From Jacaranda mimosifolia (Eukaryota > Streptophyta > Magnoliopsida > Lamiales > Bignoniaceae), in NCBI GenBank assembly GCA_018894105.1, contig CM032122.1, forward strand, positions 34,875,404-34,939,403: 64,000 bases of DNA, written 5' to 3'. The first letter of the stretch is position 1, and the number at the start of each line of letters is the position of its first letter. The notes beneath the pieces were generated by a model that saw only the letters and a list, made by a program, of their open reading frames with translations, was not told the DNA's origin and searched no databases. Below are positions 45,651-59,824 of the stretch, one piece after another. The translations under genes and the position numbers were made by a program.

Positions 45651-48600
45651 ACAATGTATAATAAAAATAAGTTAATTTTCATTAAATGGACAAGATCCAT
45701 GTCTTTTCTTATGAGGTCGGATCTGACTCAAATAACTCAATTGCGACCTGGGCCATTGACAACCCTCCAATCATGCCCACGTGTACACACCTGATATTGC
45801 TAGGTCATCCATTCAAGTGAGAACACTTGCCATCAAATATAAATATTCCTAGATTTCACATTTACAGATATCACAAAAATTAATTATCTTTTTCACTTTC
45901 AATGCTCTCTACATTTATTGCCACATATTAAATTTCCAACCCAATGATCTGACTTGAACTAGTGCCGGAAGATTTTTGCTGGGATTCCCCAACGATCCTA
46001 ACAATTTGAGTGTGATTTCAAGTCCGATTGAAGAGTCGTGGAGCCCAATCTAAAATATTTCACAGACCCGATACGCGAAGAATTAATTTCAACCAAAATC
46101 ACTATATACAAAAATTATTATTTATTTATTTATTTACTTATCCGTCGTGGGAATCTAAAAATCCAATTGGGATTGCAGTGTTGAATTCAATTAAAATAAA
46201 AATAGGTAAAATCTTGTTAATTTATTGCTTTGTTGGGGCAATGGGGCATGCATGGCAGTGATGCTGCTTAATTTCCGCTCCAATATCACTATCCCATGAT
46301 TGGAAATTTGGGTCAACCTTGACGGGTATCCTACCCTACGTTTACGTACCCAGTGGAAAATTTCCAGACTAGATAGAATCGCAATAGTTAGTGGTACAGG
46401 TACGTGTTTAGCTATGAAACGATAAGGTACAGGAGTCGTTGAGGGGCTCCAGGCCTCCTCTACATTAATTTCTCCACTCCTTCCTTAGTCATGCGAATTG
46501 TAGATGCTCCTTATTCGTCCTTTCTATGATCCGACATGACTTCAACTCAAACCTAGCCACCTCCTACTTAGTGTATAAATACATACACAATACTACACTA
46601 TATTTTGAAATGTTATTTATTTGGTACAAGACATGCATATTTCAAACGACATATTTTCGATGCGTATTAAACAAACAACTTAATGTATTTACAAATTAAA
46701 TAAAAATAAAATGTATTCGATATGCTCATCAATGTATTGCACTCGGTATGCTATTGAAGAGTTGTTTGGCATATTTTGACAAATGATATTTGTTTATGAT
46801 ACTTTACAAATTATATAAAGGGTTGATTACCTACATCTTTTTGAGTTAATTGGTTCATTTATAAAAAAAAATAAAAATAAAATCCATAACTATGAAGAAA
46901 TTATATATAAATACTTCATAAGGTTTGACTTCATCTTACATTTTGCGAAAATTGTTAATTTATGTTAACAAAATTGATAACGTTAGAAAATTTATCTAGA
47001 AATCCACAAATGCCCCCAGATTATTGTTTAGCTAATTTATTGAGACAAAAATGTCCTTAAACCTATTTGCAATATTTTTGAATTTATAAGAGTTTATTTT
47101 ATACGAATTTATCACCTCAAAATTAAAATCTAACTCTATTACCTTAAGAAATATAATTTTAATAATTTTGAATTATATTTTAATAATATTAAAATAGACA
47201 TATGTCTAAAATAATTTAATTTAATTTAATTATTTATTAATTAGGAAATAAAATAATTAAATAATTAAGCAATAATAAAATAAAATATAATGTCATGTAT
47301 CCAATACTATCAACTAGTAAACATATCTAAAATAATTTTTTTAATAATGTTAGCTTTACAGTGGGATTATGTCGAAGACTCGTCAAGGGTGCTTTAGAGA
47401 CTAGGCCGCGAATATTCTAGAGTAAATTGCATAGTATCCATTGTCATGAAAAATATCAAGAGAGTTTCATTAGACAGTAGAGTGCCGGTGCATTTTAATT
47501 TTTTCGCTCTCGAAGGTTCTCAAAGTTTTGCTATTATTTGTGAATGGTTTCTTATGCGGCTATATATGCCCAAATTCTTTTTGGAGCTTAATTAGTATTT
47601 ATAGATTTTTTTAATGGGTTTATCTCCATTAGGTTTTTGTTACCCTGCTTCCTGGGGTTAATTATTTTTGAATTCTATGAATTGTTTTTATTTAATTAAT
47701 TGATTTAGTCTATTGGATTTTTTTAATTTCTGTATTAATTTACCCTTATAATTTGAATTATCCACATCAATATACAATGACTTGGGAGATGAACATGATA
47801 GCAACTTTTACTTACTATGCACATATGAATAATATAATCATAAAATTGATTTATAATTATAAGACAGTTCAAATTAATTTGAATTTTCATATATTGTTAT
47901 GTGAGCTAGGGGAGCATGAAGTATTTTATTCTAACAAAATGATGATATGGTGGTAAGATTTATTAAATATGTTGTAATTTTTAATTTAGACGGTACATTA
48001 ATTCCATATTTTTGAAATATATTATGGGGGTAGAGTGCATACATTTAATTTAAAATATGTCGGTGTCTCTAACAAAATATTCTAGAGGTTATTTCAATGA
48101 AAACATTGATAGCAAATTCGAGTTTCATAAAAATAATCGAGAAAGTAGTCATAATTTTTTAAAAAAAAAAAAATTGAAGATTATTCCCATATTTCAAGAG
48201 ACTAAAAAATAAATGCAAGTAATCATATAAATTCTCTACATTTTTCTGGAAATGAAAGTTATTGCTCCTATTTTTCTATATAATATTTAAAATTTCAAAT
48301 TCACCTTATGAAACATGAAAGGAGAAGTTGGAAGAGACTTAGTCATAGACACAGTGGCCGTCACGCGGCGGCGTGGCCGGTGGGCAGCCGTGGGCTGGAA
48401 GTGCGGTCAATACTTGGAACAAAAATTTCAACTTAGCAGTTAGAAGTTAATCAAAAACGTGATGATGATGATTAAGGAAAAAAGATGGACCTGAGCTTAA
48501 TTAAAGGCGTATTTTTCCAACTATATATAATGCGGAAGGCCAACTTCTGGTAAAGGGGCCATCAATTTTCAAGTCTTCCCTTTGACACTATGGACAATTT

Positions 48601-48981
48601 ATACTAATAAATAATAATAATTGCCTAATTCGTATTAATCTTTCACTAAGATATGTATTAATTCCACAGGGTCCAACTGCCGCGGTTAGAAATTGCCTGG
48701 ACTGTTTCACAACGGAGGAGTCTTTTAGGAGGCCTAACTTTTTATTTTAATTTGTAGCTCTAATCATGATTGATTGTTGACCAATAGTCCACAATTTAGG
48801 TCACATAAATTGTGAGAAATGTCGAAGTAAGAAAAAGTATAAACGCGTGAATTCTAGGAAGACAATTTTTTGAATGGTTATTGATTTGTCTTAAATTTGT
48901 ATTAGACATATAATGTGTCATGCTTACGTAATAATGATGTAGTAAGAATTTTTTATGAAATAAAAAAATTAATTATATGTG
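45651..48981. other. Long AT-rich gap, no gene seen
   Basis: The one compositional anomaly is a short GC-rich block at about 48353-48405 (GCGGCGGCGTGGCCGG). Open frames at 46028-46261 and 47753-47956 have no recognisable family. No tRNA, rRNA or hairpin of note was seen. Confidence 0.45.
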
Positions 48982-48984
48982 TGT

Positions 48985-50159
48985 CACTATAAAAAAAAAA
49001 ATTATATTAGTGACAAAATAATAAGTGACAATATAAAAGTTGTCGTTAATAATATGTTTTATTAAGTGATAATAACTTTTGTTTTGTCACTAGTGATATT
49101 TTTTAAATGACAATGATTTATTTTTCATCACAATATGGCTCATCAGTGACAAAAAATGCCATATTGTGACAAAAAATAAAGTTTTAAATTATCACTATTA
49201 ACAATCAGTGACACCCCTAAATATAGTGACAACCTAATTCTAATAAAAATTGTTATTATAATTTGTGACAAGATTTTCATTGTTATTAAGTTGTTATCAT
49301 ATGAATGTCACTAATTGTTAATGATGATAACTTAAACCCTATTGTTAAAGAATGGACTTTGGGCCTAACTCAACCCCAAAAGCTAGCTCAAGAGATCATT
49401 AGAATTGCCCAAGACCATATATAGAGACCACAACTTATTTATTTCACCGATGTGGGATACTAATACACCCCGCGCACACCCAGGAATGAACATTTGGAGC
49501 GTGGAATAACATGAAATAGGTGGTCCAACGAATTGGCTAACCCAACATCGGGAATGGGTGGCTCTGATACCATGTTAAAGAATGGACTTTGGGCCTAACT
49601 CAACCCCAAAAGCTAGCTCAAGAGGTGAGGATTGTCCAAGACCATATATAGAGACCACAACTTATTTATTTCACCGATGTGGGACACTAATACCTATAAT
49701 TGTCACTATTTAGTTTGTGAAAATCATTAAAGACTTGTTTACATTTGATGATTAGGTTATATTGACTATTTAATATGATCTAATACATTGTTTACTTTGT
49801 TTAATAATGAGCCAATGGTTTAGTCAAAACTCGACACTATTCTGCACTATTCTTGTTTTTTGCTTCATAAATAATCCCGCTATCAAGGTTATGATCCAAT
49901 AATCCAACACATGTTATAGTTCAACGCATTTATATCATTTTATTTATCATATCAAGTAAACATGATATTATTTAAATAAAGTAATCATATCCTCCTTTTA
50001 ATCGTACAATTAACTATCACTCTTTTATCCCTTCTATTAAAGTAAATGCGTCCTAAAGTGATAAAACAAAATTTTTTGTTACCTAATATATATAATTAGT
50101 GACAATGTTTGTATTATCACTTATTATTTTTATCACTAACTTATCTTTTCTTTGTAATG
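48985..50159. mobile_element. Non-autonomous CACTA element
   Basis: It begins CACTATAAAAAAAAAAATT and ends, read in reverse, CATTACAAAGAAAAGATAAG. The next bases also match inverted (TTAGTGACAAAATAATAAG against TTAGTGATAAAAATAATAAG). A 3-bp repeat TGT flanks it (48982-48984 and 50160-50162), the CACTA duplication length. Subterminal GTGACAA repeats are frequent. No transposase. It contains a nested TRIM. Confidence 0.8.
49343..49692 (-). mobile_element. TRIM retrotransposon nested in the CACTA element
   Basis: Two LTRs of about 120 bp (49343-49465 and 49573-49692) flank an internal part of about 107 bp. On the minus strand the site TGGTATCAGAGCC (49572-49560) abuts the 5' LTR and matches the initiator-Met primer site. 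A 5-bp duplication CCTAT flanks it (49338-49342 and 49693-49697). With no coding capacity it fits a terminal-repeat retrotransposon in miniature. The LTRs are nearly identical apart from a small indel, so it is younger than its host element. Confidence 0.9.
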
Positions 50160-50162
50160 TGT

Positions 50163-50574
50163 TTCTAGAGTCATTAATTTTCAGTTGTTTTGGAAAAATA
50201 CATTTTGGCAAGCTCTATCAAGAGATGTGTGGAGAATCAAAATATAATTGTTTTTATTTTGAATATAGTCGTCTCAATGTATTCCCGGAAAAAAAATGCA
50301 TTTGGTCTCATTTTAAGAGATGATATTTTTTTACTGTAAATTGCCATATTGTACAAATATGTTTGGCTAATTAATAATGTAATATCAAAGTTTGATATTA
50401 TTATATATTTTAGATATATCAATAAAAATGAACAGTGTACGTCTAGGTATTATAAAAATGCATGTGAATAAGATAATTGGTGACGAATCAATCGTCATCA
50501 AATATGAAGATTCAATCGTATCAAAATATTTTCTTGTCAGTACGTATTAGTGGGTTAATTAGTGTTGAAACAAT
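50163..50574. other. Intergenic, no gene seen
   Basis: Short open frames at 50099-50422 lie partly in the CACTA end and partly in AT-rich DNA. None is convincing. Confidence 0.45.
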
Positions 50575-50865
50575 AACTATACTATTAATAAAGTGTCTAA
50601 TCCTTTATTGGTGTGTTAATTCAAATACTTTCCTAAAATGCCCTTATTTTTATTTTTTATTCCGATAACTATAGAATAACTATCAGCTCATTCCTATCCC
50701 ATTACTACCACTTAATTCCACAATAATTCATGAATATTATACATATTTTTATTTCTTCATAATTTTTTTAAATTTTTTTGCAACTATGTTATCTTTCATT
50801 TATATTATTTGAATATTTTTATTTATTAATAGTTGCACACGCATTGAGTATGCATCAACCACTAG
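50575..50865 (+). mobile_element. Small Helitron, second family member
   Basis: Its start ACTATACTATTAATAAAG resembles the Helitron 5' end. It ends ACTAG before a T (50866), preceded by the hairpin-capable GCACACGCATTGAGTATGC. The 5' border is less certain because the leading TC is altered. Confidence 0.55.
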
Positions 50866-50866
50866 T

Positions 50867-51550
50867 CTAGAAGAAAGAATGAAAGACAGAATCCTATATT
50901 TGAGGCTTATTACCTGACTCCTCATTATCTTAGACATATTAGATAATGAAGGAGGCATATATTCAATATTTCAAAGAAAAATAAAAGTATTTTTTGGAGT
51001 AATAAAATTTTATTTTTATTTTTCTTTTTTGGATTTTACCCCTGGAAATCAAAATATTCAAAAATAATATCAAGACTGTGGAAGTAATTCAACATAGGAC
51101 CGCGTCTCACAAAGACGCGATGACTTATGTTGGTGGAGAAAATTCAGTTTGCAGTCTAAGAAGAGCTTATGACGATTATATTTCACTTGGACTTGCGTTG
51201 ATTTGTAGATTCTTATATCTCCTTGATAGTTATACGTATACCTACCGAGAGAATTTTGGCACACTTTGGTATTTTCTACCTCATACTTTGAAGTCGTTCA
51301 AAATTTGCAACTCTTACTCATCATGGGTATCAATTACTTAGGCTGAAATTCAGGTCCATTGCAAAATTACCCTCTTTTTAATTTGAGGGAATTTTTGAGG
51401 TATTAATTAGGTAAGCTATCGTAGTCCATCGTATCCCAAACATATGCACCATAGTTTTAATGTATTTATTACTTGGTCTAAATCTTACATCGTCACCTGA
51501 AACTGCAAGTATATATCTGTCACTTTGACATCTTATTTGAGTTAAAAAAC
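50867..51550. other. Intergenic, no gene seen
   Basis: AT-rich. The plus-strand frame at 51078-51341 and its minus-strand counterpart have no recognised domain. Confidence 0.4.
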
Positions 51551-51559
51551 GATGCAAGA

Positions 51560-51960
51560 AAACATCCCATCCACTAATTTAAAATTTGTGACGAATTAGG
51601 TTCCATTATAACTAGAAGACAAGTGTAATGGATTTTGACGAATTACTAATGAATTTAGAGAAAGGAGCAAAAATATATATTAATAATGACACTTATGACG
51701 GATATAGAGAGTTTATACTGATATAAAAAAATGTCATAAATTTCATAATTTTAAACATGATTTTCCTATTTGTGGTAAAAGTTCCAACACAAAATTAATT
51801 TTGTGAGACATTTTATTTTTATTACATAAGTAATCAGTGAGCAAGCATATAATAATGAATTTTTGAAATAGATGCATCATAAAATTATATTTTGTGACAA
51901 ATTTCATTATATTTGTGATTATATTTTTCATTTGTGAAGGGGTATTTTCTTGTCGTGAGA
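51560..51960. mobile_element. CACTA-like small element, copy 2
   Basis: It aligns with 38272-38682. Shared strings include AAAAATATATATTAA, ATAGAGAGTTTATACTGAT and CATCATAAAATTATATTTTGT-type motifs in the same order. Its ends are more decayed than in copy 1. Confidence 0.5.
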
Positions 51961-52281
51961 GAAAGGCATATACGGGTACAACTACATACATGATGAATAT
52001 TAATTTACACAAATATTCTTCTTTAATTATGCCCTTGAATAATTAGTAAAATTTTTAAACATTCAATAATATGCATATTATATACTAAAGATCTTTTCAA
52101 TTAGACGCAGTCCAATCGAATTAGATTATTTGGTCAATTACCTTAATCTAAATTACATGGAATTTTCAAATTGTTCCACATTTATGATATATACATCTAA
52201 TAAAGAAAAATGATTCCTAACACAAATTATTAAAAAAAGATAGTTCACCAAATAAGGAAGAAAATTTCTGAAAATAAGTTA

Positions 52282-52538
52282 TTTACCCTTCAATTATTCC
52301 ATCAACTAAAATGGGTAATGCAATTTAAAGGATAAAATGGATAATTTAATACAAAAAGGTGGTTGGATTTACTAATATTCCAAATTTCTCTTTTAATTTG
52401 CCTTTTAGAAGTGATGGTTCAAAGGTTACAATTGTACTTTTTATAAAATTCACAAACCAACAAATTCGTATTATCAAAATTCCATCTTCTAATTATTCAA
52501 TAAGTAGTATTATGCGCGCAAACATTGCGTGCAACAAC
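52282..52538 (+). mobile_element. 5'-truncated copy of the Helitron at 2596-3017
   Basis: It shares TTACCCTTCAATTATTCCA, TTTACTAATATTCCAAATTT and TTTAGAAGTGATGGTTCAA with 2596-3017, and ends GCAACAACTGTTAG before a T, with CTAG changed to TTAG. The 5' end is absent. Confidence 0.7.
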
Positions 52539-52544
52539 TGTTAG

Positions 52545-53622
52545 TTATTAAAAAAAGTTAGTTCGCCAAATAAGAAAGAAAATTCCTGAAAAAAAAAAAA
52601 AATCAAATGTTTTGAAGCCTTTGTGATACAACAAGGTTTAAGACTACCTAAAAATAACAGGCATCCTCAGAGTTTTGCAAACTCAAAGAAGAGGAATTTT
52701 ATTTAATGAAAGCTCATTATAATTTTTGCTTAGATTATTATCTTACCTATGTCCAACTATATTTCTAATTAATAGGGTTCACCGTTTATTGACAGATTTT
52801 TCTAGTTTGAAAAATAACATAATTATGAATAAGCCACAGTTACGTACTTATAATAGATCTACCTTGGGTACAAATTGGGCGATAGTGCTTTATATTAAAT
52901 TAATAATATAATTTATTAATGTTGGACTATCCTCTTATTAGTCAAGTTGTTCAAGATTGAAAAATTAGAATGCGGTCCATAGGATTCGTAGAATGGTAGA
53001 AGAATCTAAACATTCATAAGAAATCGTGGTTATTGTCTGAACATATAAGTCATAGCTAGCTAGAAAGAGAGAAACTGATGACAAAGCTATTAGCTACTAG
53101 TCGAAAAGAAAAGGACACTAGAACACCACTACCTTTCGATATTTCTTCAGGTCCGTACATTGAATTCCAAATGAAACACTAGACTTCCAATGCAGAAAAG
53201 CACCTCCAACAGTATTTCCACATGTGTCTTTTAAAATCGATAACTGACCTGAACATAAAAAATACTTTTTAGAGAAACTTTAGAAGCATATTTTGCAATA
53301 AATTGAACTGACTTGAGGAGCGTCGAATCGATTACAATTTCATCAATTCTACCCTAAATTTTATAAATAAGCTCTCCCAAACTCAAAGAAAAAGCCACAT
53401 CACTAAATAACATTTCCAAGTCTCTAATTAAACCAAATTACTCAGGAAAAGTTTTAGGTATTCATGATTCCACTCGATTCCTAGTCAATCAAGCTAATAA
53501 ATGTTTGCTATTTCTAAATTTGGACGAATGGCTCGCCAAAGTGTGAACCCCTTAACTTTGGTTCCTCGACAATGATGAGCCACATAGACTGCACCACACA
53601 ACTCCCATCTCTCTGTGTGTGT

Positions 53623-53668
<46 letters not shown>

Positions 53669-56600
53669 ATCCTTTTCTGGCTGCAAAAAAGTGGCCGAAA
53701 TGTTGGAATTTACAGGCATTTAGGCAGGTTGAACAAGAATTTCAGCTCACTCTATAATTAGCAAAATTAACTTGACTTGGAAAATATGCTGACTCGTATA
53801 AAATACGTAAAGAATTATTAAATACGGCAGCCGCAAGAATTTATAATTTCTGATATAAATAATTACTAGTGCGAAATTACGTGCTTAATTATGAACAAAC
53901 GCGTCACTAGCAGCCCAACCCACCTAACCAAAGTTAATTCCGAGTGATTAAACTGTATAACAATGAAACTCGTACAAAAAATAACAATAAAAATCTTGGA
54001 ATGTTCTATATAAAATATTACATAATTTAATGGCCCATTTGGAACTTTAAACTTTAGAGCTTTTATGTCACGGGCGATGGGATTTTATGCGCAAGATGAT
54101 AAATAATACAAAATATTAAAGCTGATTTTTCTTTTTCCCATAAGTTGACAATGGCAAGGAATATTTGTCATGCTATAACTTATTGAAGAAAATAATCACA
54201 AGAGACACATATAGTTTGATGTCCTAAAGTAAAGAGAATCCTACATAGGACATGTTATTCTTCATTTGGTAATCTTTGTTTGAATCAATCAATAAGCTGC
54301 TTTACAGCTTCTACTTAATTATTGGACTTCTTTCTTTTTCTTTTTTAACTCTGGAATTTCTTCTTTAGTCACAGTATTTTGTCAAATGTAAATTATTCTC
54401 CTTCCTGGCCAACTTAATTGATCTGAAATGATGGACAGGGTTGACTATGGAATAGTCGATTTTATGTTCTTCTGGTTTTTGAAATCAAATTGGAATTTAG
54501 GATCCAAAATGTAAAGTAAAGTTAGATGGTCGTTGCGTGGATTAGAAGTAGTCTGAGAGATAAGAGAATAAATCATACAAGATATAGTAACTGGGAAAAA
54601 CATACCAAATCAAATTTAATTATATATAGGGGAGCATATCTACGAACTTATTAATTAAGGTTGAATGGAGGGATAGAACACCTCCGTATGTCCTAATTCA
54701 ACGGGAGAATTTCGAGTCATATAGTGAGTCGTTTCATGAACCGAGTCAACGCAAATATTAATATACTAATATTTGGACTGTATTGATATTTTGAATTATT
54801 TCAAGGGCTAGAAATGTATGATTCAAAAAGAAAAAAGAAAAAGCAAACCTTTTCATTTCAACTTTATAAGTTGGGAGGATGCTAAAATCCGAATTCAATG
54901 ACTTGACGAAACGTTGGGCTGATGTTAGAATTAGCTTAAAATGCATATCAACTTGCTTTTTACCTTCTTACTGTCTGATTTGAAGCAACCCCTTTTAGAT
55001 ATTTTTGGAAATTGTAATAATTAGCAATGAAGCCCTCGAGCTTTTGGAAAATAAGTTCAGCCCCTCTGTTAAAAGCATCACTATAACTATTTTAACCCTT
55101 CAAGTTTTATCTTTCCTTTTTGTAGTTTAAAATCTTAAATTTTCTTACATCTTAACACAGTTCAGGTCTTCTATGTCATTTCATGTTTCATATCCTATTT
55201 CATTTATAAAGATATGCCAAATGTATTCAATATTCTCTTATAAGAATAACTTATCAAAAATCATATACACTTGACATGTGTTCATCAAGTTGGAATAGAT
55301 GATGAAATACGAAATGAAATAGAGAATCCAAAATATTTATAAAAATGACTTTTTGGATAAAAAATATTACACGTCGTAAATCATGACCCTAAAACTAATT
55401 TACTTTCATAATAAATTTGTGATGTTAAATTTTAACATACAGACAAATGAAATTTTAAATTTTTTAAATATTTTTAAAGTTACAAAGTCATAATTAATTC
55501 TAAAAAGCTAATTTTTGAACTATCATTGGGGTTCCATATGCTTGTGCTTGATTATGTCCATGGAATGAAACAATAAATCATGATGGGTTTGCAATATTTT
55601 GGAGTATAAAAAGTTAGGGGAAACAAAAAAAATAAAAATTAAAAGAAAGAGAGAGGAAAAAGGGGTTTTAGCCTAAAAGTGGAATTGGTTTGAAAAACAG
55701 TGGGAAAGGGAGGCCATAGAAGAGAATCATGCACAGTGCAAATAATACCCAACAAGAGAAAGTTGAAAGATTGAGGGGAAAAAAATAAGAGCAGTCCCTA
55801 CTCTTGATCTCCTGAAAATCCGGTTACATGATATCTTGTCGGTTAGTTTAATTATAAGACTTATCTCACTATGTCTAATTGCATCAATTTAGCCTTTTAA
55901 CCATGAATTTGGCAATAATTTTAATTAGTGTAACGGTGTTCAAATAATTGATAAATTTTATTGAGTTAATTTTACTATCTATGATTATTTAGCCCGTCAG
56001 CATAAATTTCATATATAAAATGTAAAGTTACATGTTTGAAGTTATCGAATTTTTAATATGCATGTGTATGAATCAAAAAAATCTATTTAATTTTTTTGAA
56101 AGTGAGAAATTGCATAAAAGAATATATAATTATATTAGAAAGTGAATTGCATGCGGACGTTATAAAGCATGATTTTTTCATAATTGTGCATCATCACTTA
56201 TTTATAGTTGTAATTATCACACTTCTATAGTTCTATTTGTTTGGAAGAACGTGAAAAACATATACTAATTAATTATCTCTTTAATTTCTATAGCTCAAAA
56301 TGGGAAAAAAAAAATAGAAAGAAGGAGAATGAAGAATAAATAGTATAAAAGGAAAATTTTAAGCCAAAATTATAGCAACTTGGTAGTTGTCATAAATTAT
56401 ATATTATTGATTAATTTTTGACTATTGGTATTTCTAATGATGTAATAATGTATAGAATAATTTATTCAAGAATAAGAAAGTTAAGAAAAAGTTTGGACAG
56501 ACATCCAAGAAGGTAAAATTCTTCCCAATTATGTTGATTATAGAAGAACACACTGAAAACTTTGTACAGCTTCTGAATTCAACATTTTCGACTCCATTAT

Positions 56601-56925
56601 CTCTAACCATTTTCCCTCTATATATCTCGCCTATTTCACTTAGCTCCAACAAGATTCATTCTGCATATAATTTTAGTAATACACTTAAAATATTTTCTGT
56701 TATAATATATTCAAATGTACGATATATATATATATATATATATATAAAGAATATTACGATATACAAAAAATTGTGATACAAAAAAAATTAAAATTAAAAT
56801 TAAAATTATTTTTTCATATAAAATTATCCATTTATACAAATCTTATACATAATGAATGTAATAAAAAAAAAATAAAAATCCACTATGTGTTTTTAGAAGA
56901 TTTAAATTGGAGAAGAAAAAAAATA
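52545..56925. other. Long AT-rich gap, no gene seen
   Basis: It contains a GT microsatellite (53614-53666) and a TA run near 56724-56744. Open frames are short and of no known family. Confidence 0.45.
53614..53666. repeat. (GT)n microsatellite
   Basis: About 26 GT units with a single interruption (GTATGT). Confidence 0.93.
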
Positions 56926-56932
56926 CCTTATG

Positions 56933-57280
56933 GCCCATTTGGTTTCATTTTCAAAGCTCACTTTCTCATTTTCTACTATTCTAGAAATGAAACATATCAC
57001 TTTTTACACATTTTCACTCAACATCATTTTCATTTTCAAAACGCATTCTCCAATAAGTTATATATATTTTCCCAATAACTTGTATATCTTCTCTGCCTAT
57101 TCAATTATTTTTATATCTCTCCACCCACAACCTATTAAAATCAACATAATCATTTCTTTTCCAACAATCTATCTAAATACAAACTCATTTTTAATTTATT
57201 TTCACTAACTAACTTTTTAAAATTTAGAAATAATGGAAATAGAATTGAAAATGAAAATAAATTAAACCAAACGGGCCCCA
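56933..57280 (+). mobile_element. hAT-like MITE with GGCCCATTTGG ends, left of WIP gene
   Basis: It starts GGCCCATTTGGTTTCATTTT and ends AATTAAACCAAACGGGCC, an inverted match. No clear 8-bp duplication was identified. A copy in the opposite orientation lies at 61469-61740. Confidence 0.6.
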
Positions 57281-57283
57281 GCT

Positions 57284-58255
57284 TTCCTATGTTCAAAGGA
57301 GCAAAATGTCAAATGTAGCTTGGGTGTATGTGTGGGTAAAATTCCATAATAACTACTCCAACCCAACATATCCAAAACCCTTTTTCTTTTCTTAGTCCTC
57401 TTTTTAAACTATCTACCATCTTTTATTTATTTAGAAGTTCCCCAATTCTTTTCATATATTTATAGTTTTTACATTTTTCAAATGCTCTATGCATAGACTT
57501 AATATATAATAAGTAAATATAACCAAAATTATATTCATTATATGACTTATATATACATCACCATGTTAGTCAAGATTTAATTCATTGGACAAAAATTTAA
57601 ACATAAAAATGGACCGTTTTATTAGTCGTCGTTTGCAAATTTCTTGCATCGACCAACATCTTCTTATTAGTCAAATAGTTTCTTTGAGGGATCACTCAAT
57701 AGTGGTAAGAAAAGGGATTAAAGAAAATGGAAAACAAAAGAGATGATGTCCAAATATGAGGTCAGATATGAAAATCAACTTCACAATATATTATTTACGG
57801 ATACTTATAATGTAAGATTTTGTCTTTAATTATAAAAGACAGCTTGATGAAAAAAGAGAGCAACTGCTTCAAACCCTCTACTTAAACATAACTTTATATC
57901 ATTAAATAAAAAAGTAGTATAAGTAAATATTTAATTTGGCATTTATTTGGACTATTCTAGGATTCTCTTGATCCAGTTAGACCCATAGTTAATTGCATGT
58001 CGTTTTCTTCAAACCCCACCACTAATATCTCTTTCTCTCAATTCTTGGGTAAATGCTGAGGGTCAAGAAATGATACAAAAAAATAGTTTCCAAAAAGACA
58101 AACCAAACCAGCATTCACAAAAATCAATCCATGGTTCAAGCTTTCCCACACAAAGTCCAACTATAATAATCCCATCTTAGCCAGCTAGAGGAGAATTTAA
58201 AAGGCTTCTCATATATAGATACTAACATGGGAATAAGAATTAAACCATATTCACC
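57284..58255 (+). promoter_or_regulatory. Upstream region of the WIP gene
   Basis: This would hold the promoter and 5'UTR of the WIP gene. CATATATAGATAC near 58210 could serve as a TATA box about 45 bp before the ATG, but the start of transcription is not evident. Confidence 0.35.
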
Positions 58256-59824
58256 ATGTACAAGAACATAAATTTGTGCCTTGATACTCCAAATTTTATT
58301 GAATGGCTCAAGCCATATTCCTCACCTAATTCTTCCTCTTCTTCTTCTTCACAAGAACTAATCCATCACTCCAAGAAAACCCCCATGAGTTTCTTGCACT
58401 TCCCTCTCTATTACCAGCAGCAACCACAGAAGGAGAACGAATATTTCTACGAGACGATCCAATGCTTGCCTCTTCTTAGCAGGTTAACAGAGAAAAAAGA
58501 AGTGAAAGAAGAAAAAGAAGACGAGGAAGAAGACGACGACGAAGAAGACGACGATGATGATGATGGGGAAAAAAGAGGGAGATCATTTGTGGGAGTGGAA
58601 AATGAAAAGATTGAGAAGGTTAAAGTGGCTTTGCACATAGGCCTGCCTGATGTAGGAGATATGGATATTGATCAGCAAAAGCATATTAATAATTACAATA
58701 GTTTTGTAAAGGAAGAAGAAGCAGAATACATGAAGAAGAAGGGCAAGAATAATTCTTCTAATGGCTGCAGTTTTAATCCTGAGAGGAGATATTGGATCCC
58801 AACACCAGCACAGATTCTTGTTGGGCCTATGCAATTTTCCTGCAACATATGCAGCAAGACCTTTAATAGGTACAATAACATGCAGGTTAGTCAAAAATTT
58901 TCATTTATTTCCATGAATTTCAAATTAAGTTCATCTTGAATTGGTTAAATTGATATAATATATATAAATTCATGCGTATAGAAATATTTGAAAGTAAGAT
59001 TTTAATTCCGCTTGTGGTTTTGTATCCATGATTCTTAAATATGTTGGGTGTGTTCAATTAACTAATATGTTAACTGATACAGACACTAAAGTGATTATGA
59101 TCAATGTTTGAAAAAGATAGGACATATAATGTGAAAATCTAAATAAGAATGAAAAATTTTCTTCCATGTGTTTTGAGTTGATGTTATTCCACTTAATAAA
59201 CCTTTACATGTTTTCACTTCCTCTAATCCTAACAATAGAAATTCTAAAAACATTGATGCACTTAAGTCGCACTTACAAATCATCCGTAACACAGTGTATT
59301 TAATTATGATATTAGACTATATTTGAAAGATAACTTGAGAAAATTAAGGAGAATGTAATTGTATATGTATTTTATTTTAAATTTTGTACATAAAACGTGA
59401 TTAAGAAACTTTTGATTTACTATATACTTTATTGTGACGTGTAATTTTATTTAATTTATTGAGAATTCCAAACTTAAGAATTCAATCCCATGAAAAACAC
59501 GAGCTATATCTAATCCTAATACTTAGTAAGGTCGCATATGAATAAAAGAATTTAGATTTGATGGAAGAATTTGGAAGAATTTTTTTAAATAATATACTTA
59601 ATATTAAGTGGGTTTCAAATTCGCCACATTGACTTGAAAATTAACTTATACAATGTGAACTTCAAAATTTGAGATGCATTGTAATATAAAATTATCCAAA
59701 CAAACTCTGTGATTTTGTTATTGTAAATTTGATTTTAAAATTCATTAATCTATACCCAACCTGGAAGTAGTTAGGATGAAGAGAAAGAAATAATTATGAT
59801 TTTAGTAACTTCCACCCACCCACC

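Noticed and set aside
49700..50100. Further small inverted-repeat element inside the CACTA element
   Set aside because: Possible ends (ACTTGTTTACATTT and AAAGTAAATGCGTCCT) match too weakly, and no duplication was found.
58447..58894. Minus-strand frames over WIP exon 1, one rich in Ser
   Set aside because: The Ser run is the complement of the Asp/Glu tract on the coding strand.
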